In this document: one piece after another, positions 1 through 7,431 of the stretch
How positions within the stretch are numbered: the first letter of the stretch is position 1
How the letters are laid out: every line of letters begins with the position of its first letter
Source of the DNA: a bacterium
Lineage (GTDB): Bacteria > Bacteroidota > Bacteroidia > Chitinophagales > Saprospiraceae
Assembly: GCA_024742755.1 (NCBI GenBank)
Contig: JANSXW010000050.1
Coordinates: forward strand, 1-40,542
DNA: 40,542 nucleotides
Reading direction: 5' to 3'
Notes under the pieces: generated by a model
Database searches by the model: none
Told to the model about the DNA's origin: nothing
The model's input: only the letters and a program-made list of their open reading frames with translations
Made by a program: the position numbers and the translations under genes

Positions 1-58
1 CATTTGCAAATGCGGGGCTAATTTACGTATCTTCCGAGCAGTAACAAAATCGCATGGC
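1..58 (+). promoter_or_regulatory. Leader of the first gene with a weak promoter-like pair
   Basis: Bases 1-12 form a perfect 12-bp palindrome (CATTTGCAAATG). TTTG at 3-6 and TATCTTCC at 29-36 are separated by 22 bases and resemble the Bacteroidota -33/-7 pair (TTTG and TAnnTTTG), with two mismatches in the -7 element. A start near base 43 would leave a leader of about 16 bases. This is weak evidence, and the window edge cuts off anything further upstream. Confidence 0.2.
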
Positions 59-1255
59 ATGCAGGAAAAGGAAGCCCCGGCGGCACTGTCTTCCATCGTT
101 GGCCAGGCCCGGCAGTTTGTGCTGCGGCTGTACAGCCAAAAGCAGGATGCCCGGCTATTGTTCCACAACTATAGCCTGGGGGCTGCTCTGTCTGAGGCAG
201 TAGTGGAAATCGGTCAGGCCGAAAGTGCTTCGCCGGCAGTCATTGAATCTGCGGTGCTGGCCGCCTGGTTTTTGCCCACCGGCTGGTTGTTCGATGCAAA
301 TGCACCAGCGAACTACAGCCCCAAGGTAGCCCAGCAGTTTTTTCAAAAAGCAGGCACGGCTCCCGAGGTGCAGCAATCGGTTGTAATGGCCATTCAGCAG
401 GTGCTGGGGCGGACCCTCCCAACCACAACCACGGGCAGGCTGCTGAGCGATGCTTATGCCGCCGTCGTCTACCTGAGCGAAGGCGAGGACCGCCTTATCG
501 CGCTGCGCATTGAGCAGGAAATGCTTTCCGGGCAGAACCACACCAAAACCACCTGGGCGAGAGAAGTCCTGGAGCACCTCCTTCGTGTCAGGTGGCATAC
601 CCACCACGGGCAGGCCTACCTGCAGCCTCTTTTGGCGAAAGCCATACACGCACAGCGGTCAGAGGTGGAAAAACGTACGGAGAAGGAAGAGGTACAGGAG
701 GGGCGCTTCACCAACCTGGAGAAAAAAGACCCGGTGCGCGGCGCCCAGACTTTTTTCCGCACCAACTACCGCAACCACATCAATCTCAGTGCCATCGCCG
801 ACAACAAAGCCAACATTATGATCAGCGTGAATGCCATCCTGGTATCGGTGCTGATTACCTTTTTGTCTTACCGGAATATTGGGGAAAATTCTCCTCAAAT
901 CCTGCTGCCGGTAGTGGTCTTCCTGGTTACGGGCATGTCTTCCCTGATTTTCGCGGTGCTTTCTGCCCGCCCCAAAGTGACCCGGCTGAACCCCCAGCAG
1001 GCCGGCCCGCAGACGGCCAAGCAAAACCTGGTCTTCTTTGGCAACTTCGTACAGCTCAACCTCGAGGATTACGAAACGGCTATGGATGAGCTCTTCCAGG
1101 ATGGGGAATTACTCTATGGGAATATGGTGCGCGACCTTTACTTCCTGGGCAAGGTGCTGGACAAAAAGTACCGGTACCTCTCGATTTCTTATACCGTGTT
1201 TATGGTGGGGTTTGTGACTACGGTAGTCAGCTTTTTGGTCATGCTCCTGGTTTGA
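59..1255 (+). CDS. Membrane protein with degenerate HD domain and PycTM-like (DUF5706) C-terminus
   Basis: 398 residues. Residues 10-140 have the helical layout of the HD phosphohydrolases that precede PycTM domains in Bacteroidota. The metal-binding residues are mostly gone: H36 remains (FHN), but the usual WFHDTGY is WFLPTGW (70-76), and of the later acidic site only D131 is left. A charged linker (about 205-240) leads to the PycTM-like part: ADNKANIMISVNA at about 246-258, with membrane segments near 253-272, 280-303 and 373-397. In Pycsar defence, PycTM proteins are effectors that disrupt the inner membrane after binding a cyclic nucleotide. No uridylate or cytidylate cyclase is visible in the window, so an immune role is not shown. 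The family is clear to me from the C-terminal half. The dead HD domain is read directly from the sequence, and a nucleotide-sensing role for it is a guess. The stop lies about 100 bases before the receptor gene. Confidence 0.72.
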   Translation: MQEKEAPAALSSIVGQARQFVLRLYSQKQDARLLFHNYSLGAALSEAVVEIGQAESASPAVIESAVLAAWFLPTGWLFDANAPANYSPKVAQQFFQKAGTAPEVQQSVVMAIQQVLGRTLPTTTTGRLLSDAYAAVVYLSEGEDRLIALRIEQEMLSGQNHTKTTWAREVLEHLLRVRWHTHHGQAYLQPLLAKAIHAQRSEVEKRTEKEEVQEGRFTNLEKKDPVRGAQTFFRTNYRNHINLSAIADNKANIMISVNAILVSVLITFLSYRNIGENSPQILLPVVVFLVTGMSSLIFAVLSARPKVTRLNPQQAGPQTAKQNLVFFGNFVQLNLEDYETAMDELFQDGELLYGNMVRDLYFLGKVLDKKYRYLSISYTVFMVGFVTTVVSFLVMLLV

Positions 1256-1353
1256 TGCCAGACACTTTAAAGTTTAAACTTTATCTTTATGGTCTTAACT
1301 CGGTGCAAACAGGTAATAATTCCGGTCATTTAGCGCACAAACAGATCAGTCAG

Positions 1354-3741
1354 ATGGATAAATTCGCGGTAGGAAAAAGGATAGGGGTACTCATTTTTTG
1401 CACCCTGTTTTGCTGGGGAGCAGCTTGTGCCCAGCGCACGATTGAGGTGAGGGGGACTGTTTTTGAGAAAGCCACGAACCAGCCCATTGAGTTTGCTACT
1501 GTGATGCTTCAGGACAAACAAAGCAAAGCCGCACTGAGCGGTGCCACTACAGCAGCTGATGGTACCTTCCTGCTATCGGCAGCGGCCACCGGCTTTACCG
1601 TGAAGGTCAGCTTTATTGGCTACGCGGCCCAGGAGTTTACCGATTTTACCCCTCAGAACGGGCAGGTCGACCTGGGCAATATCTACCTTTCTGCCGAAGG
1701 GCAAACCCTGAATGAGGTACTGGTGCGTGCCGAACGCTCCCAAACAGAATTCAAGCTCGACAAGCGCGTGTTTAATGTCGGCAAAGACCTTAGCAGTACA
1801 GGGGCGAGTGCGCTGGAAGTACTGAATAACGTGCCCTCCGTGAATGTCAGCATAGAAGGGGAGGTCAGTCTCCGGGGCAGTGCCGGAGTGCAGATTCTTA
1901 TCAATGGCAAACCTTCCGTGCTGGCCAGCGAGCAGGGCAATGCCCTGGGTACGATTACCGCCGAGATGATCGAAAGCATAGAGGTCATCACCAATCCTTC
2001 TGCCAAATACGAAGCAGAAGGTACAGCGGGCATCATCAACATCATCCTTAAAAAAGAGGAGCGCGAGGGGCTCAACGGCTCCCTGACGGTCAATACAGGT
2101 ACGCCGCACAACCACAGCGTGGGGCTGAGCCTCAACCGCCGCACGGAGAAATTTAACCTGTTTAGTCAGTTGGGCGTGGGCTACCGGGAGCTGCCGCAGG
2201 ACCGGGAGGTCATTAACCGCGACCTCGTGAGCGGCACAGAGGTGCAGAGCGAGGGGCGGGAGTACCGCAATGAGCAGTTTTACAATATCATCCTTGGGAC
2301 AGACTATCACATCAACGACTTGAATGTGATTACCCTGTCTGGTAATTTTGCCTACGAAATTGAAGACCAGCCTTCCCGTACCGATTTCCGGTTCTTTGAT
2401 GAAAACGGCTTATTGGCCAATGAATGGTACCGGGAGGAAGTGACTGAAGCGACTAATCCAAAGTGGAACTACGAGCTGCAGTACAAGAAAGACTTTGAAG
2501 ACAGCAAGGACCATGTGCTGCTCTTCAGCGCCATGGGCAATTTCTTTGGCAAGGACCAATCCTCTGAATTTACCAATACCTCTCTGCTGGATGGGGAAAC
2601 CTTTGGCGATCAGCTTACCCGAACCAATTTTCAGGAAGCCGAGTACACTTTCAAACTGGACTACACCAAGCCCTTTTCCGATAAGCTGACCCTGGAAACC
2701 GGTGCCATGTATGTGGTTAATGATGTCAGCAACGACTTTGCCGTGAGTGATCTGGAGGGCGGCGACTTTGTGGTGGATTCCAGCCTTACGAACATCTTCG
2801 AGTACAGTCAGGATGTACTGGGCGTATACACCACCGGGGCCTACGAAGGCGAACAGTGGGGGATCAAATTGGGCATGCGCGTGGAGCATACCGACCTGAA
2901 AACGCTGCTGGCCACCACCGGCGAGTCCAACAATCAGAATTTTGCCAACCTTTTCCCTTCCCTGCACACCTCTTACAAGCTCAGTGACCGGGTGTCCGTT
3001 CAGGCGGGGTACTCCCGGCGTATTTACCGGCCAAGGCTGTGGGACCTCAACCCCTTTTTCAACATCCGCAACAACTTCAGTGTCCGTACCGGCAATCCTA
3101 ACCTGCTGCCCGAGTTCACCGACTCCTACGAAGTGTCGAGCATTTACCTGCTGGGCCCTCTGTCCATGAACTTCAGCGTGTATTACAGGTACACGACGGC
3201 GGTGGTCGAGCGCATCTCCGTCTTTGAGAACAACGTCAACATCACCATGCCCATGAATATCGGTACCAACCGCACCACCGGGCTGGAATTCAATGCCAAG
3301 TACAGCCCCACAACCTGGCTGACGCTCAATGGCGACTTCAATTACAACTACTTCAACCGGCAGGGCGAACTGGAAGCCACTTCCTTCGACTTTACGGGCG
3401 ATCAGTGGGCAGGCAAGCTCACGGCCAAGCTGAAACTGCCGGCGCAGATTGATTTTGAAGCGACCGGGCACTACGAGTCAAGGGTGCAGACCGTGCAAAG
3501 CCTCGTTTCCGAAAACTATTTCCTGGACCTGGGGCTGCGCAAAAAACTGATGAAAGGCCGGGGCGTGATCAACCTGAGCGTGCGGGACGTTTTTGCCTCC
3601 CGCATACGCGAAAGCGTGGTGCAGCAGCCTACCTTCTACCTGTACAGCTTTGGGCAGCGCGGGCGGTTCATCACTCTGGGCTTCAGCTACGGCTTTGGCA
3701 AAGGGGAGGCCATGGAGTTCTCGGGACAGAAGCGGTTTTAA
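1354..3741 (+). CDS. TonB-dependent receptor-like outer-membrane protein with CarboxypepD_reg-like domain
   Basis: 795 residues from the chosen ATG. The frame is open back to a TTG at 1252, but only the ATG at 1354 gives a proper signal peptide (hydrophobic core GVLIFCTLF, likely cut after ACAQ). Residues about 28-112 are a CarboxypepD_reg-like beta-sandwich, marked by VRGTVFEKATNQPIEFATV and VSFIGY. A plug domain follows (about 118-235, with EVLNNVPSV, LRGSAG and LINGKPS). The rest is an outer-membrane barrel of the OMP_b-brl_3 type ending in an aromatic strand (FITLGFSYGFGKG). It is shorter than SusC proteins and no susD gene follows, so polysaccharide import is unlikely. These receptors take up siderophores, peptides or metals, or serve other roles, and the substrate cannot be told here. 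A TATCTTTA at 1282-1289 could be a -7 element, giving a leader of about 60 bases. A CDF metal exporter two genes downstream is the only hint of metal traffic. Confidence 0.9.
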   Translation: MDKFAVGKRIGVLIFCTLFCWGAACAQRTIEVRGTVFEKATNQPIEFATVMLQDKQSKAALSGATTAADGTFLLSAAATGFTVKVSFIGYAAQEFTDFTPQNGQVDLGNIYLSAEGQTLNEVLVRAERSQTEFKLDKRVFNVGKDLSSTGASALEVLNNVPSVNVSIEGEVSLRGSAGVQILINGKPSVLASEQGNALGTITAEMIESIEVITNPSAKYEAEGTAGIINIILKKEEREGLNGSLTVNTGTPHNHSVGLSLNRRTEKFNLFSQLGVGYRELPQDREVINRDLVSGTEVQSEGREYRNEQFYNIILGTDYHINDLNVITLSGNFAYEIEDQPSRTDFRFFDENGLLANEWYREEVTEATNPKWNYELQYKKDFEDSKDHVLLFSAMGNFFGKDQSSEFTNTSLLDGETFGDQLTRTNFQEAEYTFKLDYTKPFSDKLTLETGAMYVVNDVSNDFAVSDLEGGDFVVDSSLTNIFEYSQDVLGVYTTGAYEGEQWGIKLGMRVEHTDLKTLLATTGESNNQNFANLFPSLHTSYKLSDRVSVQAGYSRRIYRPRLWDLNPFFNIRNNFSVRTGNPNLLPEFTDSYEVSSIYLLGPLSMNFSVYYRYTTAVVERISVFENNVNITMPMNIGTNRTTGLEFNAKYSPTTWLTLNGDFNYNYFNRQGELEATSFDFTGDQWAGKLTAKLKLPAQIDFEATGHYESRVQTVQSLVSENYFLDLGLRKKLMKGRGVINLSVRDVFASRIRESVVQQPTFYLYSFGQRGRFITLGFSYGFGKGEAMEFSGQKRF

Positions 3742-3777
3742 CGATTCAGTTGCCTGTTTAAATTACAGAACTGAGCT

Positions 3778-3811
3778 ATTGCTAGACTCTTTCCCGAAAT
3801 CTTTCTATTTT
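3778..3811 (+). promoter_or_regulatory. Possible Bacteroidota-type promoter for the Uma2 gene
   Basis: ATTG (3778-3781) and TATTTTG (3805-3811) are 23 bases apart and resemble the -33 (TTTG) and -7 (TAnnTTTG) elements, the latter lacking one T. A transcription start near 3818 would leave a leader of about 19 bases before the ATG at 3837. This rests on motif similarity only. Confidence 0.25.
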
Positions 3812-3836
3812 GAAAAGCCTCAACGGAAAATGATTC

Positions 3837-4457
3837 ATGGCTCAGTTACCACGTACTCAGAAAGAACGCCTTGCATACGATGCTACAATGGTTTGGGAAG
3901 CAGATTGGGATACCTTTCTTGATTTGCTCGAAGCGGATCCTTACCCAATGCAATACGACAAAGGACAAATTTATTCCTTCCTGGCCTATGCTACCTTAAA
4001 ACATGAAGAGCTCATTCCTTTAATAATTAGCGCTCTCTTTCCATTGTTGGAGCGCAAAAACTATCGAATTTTTGGAAGCAATTTGCCGCTCTCAATACCT
4101 GGACCAGAAAAAATATATTTTAATGCCGACTGTACCGTTGTGAAAGGGCCTTCAGAGCACATGCCACTAAGAGGTGAAATGAAAGCCATCACCAATCCGG
4201 TAATGCTGGTGGAGGTACTGTCCGAAAGTACCTATGATTTTGACCTTGGGCAAAAATTCCAGCGCTATAAAACCATACCCTCTCTACAGCAGGTGCTTTA
4301 TGTTGACAGCCAAACGCCATCTGTGATCAGCTATCGCCGGAAGGATCAGGAGGGCACCTGGCTGATCGAGGAATTTACCGGACAGGAAGGAGAAGTGCCG
4401 GTGTTGGAAGAAGGGGCCTTTAGTTTGAAGGCGCTTTACGGACCGCTGGAGTTCTAA
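3837..4457 (+). CDS. Uma2 family (DUF820) putative restriction-like endonuclease
   Basis: 206 residues, near the usual 180-200 of the family. The fold is the PD-(D/E)XK nuclease type. Visible signature residues are D98 in NADCTVVKG (normally PDxxVV), E126 in MLVEVLSEST, and K140 in DLGQKFQRYK, followed by the family's SLQQVLYVDSQTPSVISYRR stretch. Proline before D98 is replaced by alanine, a mild change. These small proteins are very common in cyanobacteria and some Bacteroidota, usually as scattered single genes. Their substrate is unknown, and many copies may be of mobile origin. It stands alone here between a receptor and a metal exporter, with its own short leader and a lower GC content than the receptor gene. 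The ATG at 3837 is the first good start in frame and gives the normal family N-terminus. Confidence 0.85.
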   Translation: MAQLPRTQKERLAYDATMVWEADWDTFLDLLEADPYPMQYDKGQIYSFLAYATLKHEELIPLIISALFPLLERKNYRIFGSNLPLSIPGPEKIYFNADCTVVKGPSEHMPLRGEMKAITNPVMLVEVLSESTYDFDLGQKFQRYKTIPSLQQVLYVDSQTPSVISYRRKDQEGTWLIEEFTGQEGEVPVLEEGAFSLKALYGPLEF

Positions 4458-4557
4458 AACCTCACAATATACCGAACATCCAGGATGCTGGCCTGTCTCA
4501 ATTAGCAGGGCTCAACCGATTGCCACAACAGTTAGCGGTTATAAAAAAAGCATACTG

Positions 4558-5433
4558 ATGTCACACCAACACCATCATTCCGGCCGGAACCTCAAGCTCG
4601 CCTTTTGGCTCAACCTGTCTTTCACAATTTTCGAATTTATAGGAGGGCTTTATGTCAATAGCGTAGCCATTATTTCAGATGCTATCCACGACCTGGGAGA
4701 CAGCTTTTCGCTGGGGCTTTCGTGGTACCTTGACCGTAAGTCGAAGCAGGGCGCGAACAGCACTTTCTCTTTCGGGTATGCCCGGTTTTCACTGCTTGGC
4801 GCGCTGATCAACTCTCTGGTGCTCATTGCGGGGTCCGTATTTGTCATCCGGGAAGCAGTGGACCGGTTGTTTGAGCCCGAAATATCTGACGCTACGGGTA
4901 TGCTCATCTTTGCCCTGATCGGTGTGGCGGTCAATGGCTACGCCGCCTGGAAACTCAGCAGTGGGCAATCGATGAATGAGCGCGTGGTATCCTGGCACTT
5001 ACTGGAAGATGTGCTGGGCTGGGTAGCTGTTTTGATCGTCGCCATTATCCTGCAGTTTTATCAAACGCCCTATCTGGACCCGGCTTTGTCATTATTCATT
5101 ACCGCCTATATTCTTTGGAATGTCATCCGCCGCCTGCGTGAAACCCTGATGTTGTTCCTGCAGGGTGCACCAAAGCAAGTGAATGTAAAAGCCCTGGAAG
5201 ACGAACTGCTGGCGGTGCCGAATGTAGACGCCCTCCATCATACCCATATCTGGTCACTGGATGGGGAGCAGCATGTATTTACCACGCACGTCAAACTCAA
5301 GGAAATCCAAGGGCTAGGCACGCTGCTCCGTATCAAGCAGCAGATGAAAGCGGCTTTGAAACCCTACAGCTTCGCACACTACACCATTGAAGTGGAGCTT
5401 AGTGCGGAGGATTGCGGGTTGGTAGAGCAATAG
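4558..5433 (+). CDS. Cation diffusion facilitator (CDF) family metal/proton antiporter
   Basis: 291 residues. An inner-membrane transporter of the ZitB/CzcD type that normally exports Zn2+, Co2+ or Cd2+ in exchange for protons. The N-terminus begins with a short His-rich stretch (HQHHH, residues 3-7). Six membrane helices span about 12-205. The transport metal site is complete: H44 and D48 in SDAIHDLGD of helix 2, and H147 and D151 in SWHLLEDVLG of helix 5. The cytoplasmic C-terminal domain (about 207-290) carries the typical VDALHHTHIWSLDGEQHVFTTHV strand-helix pattern that binds regulatory metal and dimerises. Histidines at both the start and in the C-terminal domain fit zinc. No metal-responsive regulator lies next to it. 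The metallochaperone at 18.1 kb is too distant to be called linked. Confidence 0.93.
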   Translation: MSHQHHHSGRNLKLAFWLNLSFTIFEFIGGLYVNSVAIISDAIHDLGDSFSLGLSWYLDRKSKQGANSTFSFGYARFSLLGALINSLVLIAGSVFVIREAVDRLFEPEISDATGMLIFALIGVAVNGYAAWKLSSGQSMNERVVSWHLLEDVLGWVAVLIVAIILQFYQTPYLDPALSLFITAYILWNVIRRLRETLMLFLQGAPKQVNVKALEDELLAVPNVDALHHTHIWSLDGEQHVFTTHVKLKEIQGLGTLLRIKQQMKAALKPYSFAHYTIEVELSAEDCGLVEQ

Positions 5434-5468
5434 GATGACTTCCCGAAGGGGGGGCAAAGGGGAGTTGA

Positions 5469-5513
5469 AAAGTTTGACTTTTTGCACAAATTTAATGCAA
5501 AAAGTCAAACTTT
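5469..5513. repeat. Perfect 18-bp inverted repeat ending at the start codon of the AAA remnant
   Basis: Left arm 5469-5486 (AAAGTTTGACTTTTTGCA) and right arm 5496-5513 (TGCAAAAAGTCAAACTTT) are exact reverse complements, separated by nine bases (5487-5495). The right arm ends one base before the ATG at 5514. The dyad could bind a dimeric protein as an operator, form an RNA hairpin that hides the start codon, or be a target left by a mobile AAA gene. The AT-rich arms and lack of a T tract argue against a terminator. Confidence 0.85.
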
Positions 5514-5786
5514 ATGTATAAGAGGGTGCTGTACAAAGCATTGGAAGACCATCTGGACCGCAAACTTATTACGGTGGTCACTGGCATGCGTCGGGTAGGC
5601 AAAACCACAGCTGTAAAGTACCTTTTAGAAAAAGCTTTCGAAGTCAAGGAAACGCCTACGCCTTATGACTACCAAACACTGGAAAAGCGTGCCCGGCAGT
5701 TGGAATTGCCCGATTGCGCTCTCATTGGCCGCTACCCGCCGCAAGGCGGGTTTACAGACTTCATCTGGGGCGGAGTGGTTGGTTAA
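5514..5786 (+). pseudogene. Remnant of an AAA_14/DUF4143 ATPase with internal deletion
   Basis: The 90-codon frame joins the two ends of a protein normally about 380-430 residues long. Residues 1-40 are the N-terminus of an AAA_14 ATPase, with strand LITVVTG and Walker A GMRRVGKT at 24-31. From about residue 42 the sequence becomes the very C-terminus of the DUF4143 domain (EVKETPTPYDYQTLEKRA, then FTDFIWGG near the end). Walker B, the sensor motifs and the whole DUF4143 core are missing, so an in-frame deletion of roughly 300 codons occurred near base 5635. The product has no complete ATPase site and is probably inactive, though the frame, start and stop are intact, so a small peptide could still be made. 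The intact family is often mobile or present in many copies in Bacteroidota. An 18-bp inverted repeat sits directly upstream. Confidence 0.75.
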
Positions 5787-5807
5787 ACGGTAATGCCGCC
5801 TTTTTTA

Positions 5808-6446
5808 CTATCCCCGCACAAACAGCCACCGCACACTCCGGTACAACCCAATCCCGATGTACCCCAGTATCCCGGGCTTTTGCCGCTCCCGAAGGTAGAT
5901 CGTGATTGTGGCGTAAGCGTCCAGATGATCAATGCGGTTCATCTTGCCTTTGAGCAGGTCGATGGTTTCATTAAGGCGTTCCAGTTCTTTTTCCACTTTG
6001 AGGATTTCATCCACGGTAGTGGCTTTGTCAAGGAGATCGAGGTAGCGGCCCCGTGCCTGTTGGGCATTCTCCAGCCGGATTTGGTAATCGAGGTAAGCTT
6101 CGGTGACGTCCTGCCCGCGTATGCTTTTGCGATCGAGGCGGCCAAGCTGGCTGATGTCCTCAATGGCGGCATCAAGCGACGGGCTTTCCACCCGGATGAC
6201 GGACCGGTCGGTGCCGATTTCATTCACATACCCACCGTAGCGTTTGGCGATCGCCTGAATGTACGGACTGGTGCTGTCGGGCATTTCAACGGTCAGCGTC
6301 AGGTCGGCATCGTAAAGGATTTTCCGGACCTCTTGCTGCTGAGGGCGGGCTGTCATGGATTCGCTCATCACGTACTCCATCTTCTGAGACCCACAAGCGG
6401 TGCTCAGGGCAAGCATAAGAACGAGGGTGTGGCGCAAATAGGGCAT
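5808..6446 (-). CDS. DUF4349 domain lipoprotein
   Basis: 212 residues from the ATG at 6446, which starts a lipoprotein signal peptide (MPYLRHTLVLMLALSTAC, lipobox cysteine C18). The longer frame back to 6530 adds 28 residues without a signal and is unlikely. The body matches DUF4349: a first beta-rich part (ILYDADLTLTVEMPD), the YGGYVNEIG and VIRVESPSLDAAIEDISQLG motifs, a helical hairpin with coiled-coil character (about 125-175, including VDEILKVEKELERLNETID), then a strand pair (ATITIYLRE). A short hydrophobic C-terminus (ILGYIGIGLYRSVRWLFV) matches the family's terminal membrane segment, here somewhat short. Function of the family is unknown; it is an envelope protein. It is monocistronic or follows the barrel gene at 6630-7292 on the same strand, 183 bases upstream. 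Confidence 0.85.
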   Translation of the reverse strand: MPYLRHTLVLMLALSTACGSQKMEYVMSESMTARPQQQEVRKILYDADLTLTVEMPDSTSPYIQAIAKRYGGYVNEIGTDRSVIRVESPSLDAAIEDISQLGRLDRKSIRGQDVTEAYLDYQIRLENAQQARGRYLDLLDKATTVDEILKVEKELERLNETIDLLKGKMNRIDHLDAYATITIYLRERQKPGILGYIGIGLYRSVRWLFVRG

Positions 6447-6629
6447 AAAGCAGTGGTTTGGTCTGCTCTTTAACGCAAAACCGGAGTGCTGTTGTACAGG
6501 ACACACTATATCTCCTTGTTTCTTTAACACCCCATTGCACCTCCACCGGAATCAAACGCTCCTGTTCCCTAAATATGCAACGGTTGTTTGTGCCCGGTGG
6601 AGGGATGGCTTTCAAGGATGCCGTTAATG

Positions 6630-7292
6630 TTAGTTCACAGGAACGAGCAAGCCCAGGCCCAAACCAAGCCCGCGGTTGCGTATAGCTGGAAACTCATCAT
6701 CGTCTAAATCACCCCATGTGGTCAAGCCAAGAAGATAACGTACATCTGCAAAGATGGTGGCCGCCCCTACATCAAAGCTTAGACCTGTGCCAAATAACAT
6801 ACTAAATTCAAGGCGATTGAATTCGCCTTCTTCATCTTCGCTGAAATCTATATCCGCTTCAATTCTCTGTCCAAGTATGTCTGATTCTAATTTTCCATTA
6901 AGTGCGTACCCAATGGAAGGCCCTGCGTTAATTAAAACTTTTATGGACTCATTGCCGAGTGCCAATTTTGCTAGTATGGGCAGCTCCAGGTAGTTTAAGA
7001 GTACATCTTGCTCAATACTTTGTCCAAGTATCTGTTGATCTATACGGTACCCCTTTTGCATATAATGGATTTCTGGTTGGATACTAAAGGACTCTGATAC
7101 GCCGAAGTTGAGCAATAGCCCGAAATCAAGGCCCATGCGATTATCGGTCTCAATATCCGGCTCGTCCTCAAAGGATACATTTGCCAGGTTTATCCCGCCT
7201 CGGATACCAACTGATAAAGATTGTGCATGAAGGCTGGTCAAACCAGTAAAAAAGGCGAGTAAAATCATCAGGTTTTTAAAGGAGTTGGTCAT
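6630..7292 (-). CDS. Outer-membrane beta-barrel protein (porin family, OMP_b-brl_2 type)
   Basis: 220 residues from the ATG at 7292. The frame continues upstream to 7583 into the end of the dehydrogenase gene, but only this ATG gives a signal peptide (FKNLMILLAFFTGLTSLHAQ, cut after HAQ). The mature protein begins with SVGIRGGINLANV, the usual first strand of PF13568-type eight-strand barrels, and continues with alternating strands such as SFSIQPEIHYMQKGYRI and YLELPILAKLAL. A loop rich in D and E lies at about 165-175. The last strand ends LGLGLGLLVPVN without a terminal phenylalanine. Such proteins are abundant in Bacteroidota with no general assigned substrate. Codon use is more AT-rich than in the gene upstream. 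It follows the dehydrogenase gene on the same strand after 139 bases. Confidence 0.82.
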   Translation of the reverse strand: MTNSFKNLMILLAFFTGLTSLHAQSLSVGIRGGINLANVSFEDEPDIETDNRMGLDFGLLLNFGVSESFSIQPEIHYMQKGYRIDQQILGQSIEQDVLLNYLELPILAKLALGNESIKVLINAGPSIGYALNGKLESDILGQRIEADIDFSEDEEGEFNRLEFSMLFGTGLSFDVGAATIFADVRYLLGLTTWGDLDDDEFPAIRNRGLGLGLGLLVPVN

Positions 7293-7431
7293 TATGTTAG
7301 ATTTTAATGAGAGAATATGTTCTGGCAGACTCTTGCATATTCCTTCACTTGAATCTTTTGGCGCGTTCATGCAAGAACTGGCACAACAATGTAATTGAAT
7401 TTCTTCAATATTTTGATACGTAGATACTACT

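Noticed and set aside
2410..3471. 353-codon minus-strand frame
   Set aside because: It is antisense to the strongly supported TonB-dependent receptor barrel, and its translation shows no domain.
3837..5786. Mobile island made of the Uma2 and AAA_14 genes
   Set aside because: No terminal repeats, transposase or integrase were found, and an ordinary metal exporter lies between them.
5793..6473. 226-codon plus-strand frame
   Set aside because: Antisense to the DUF4349 lipoprotein, which has a signal peptide and family motifs.
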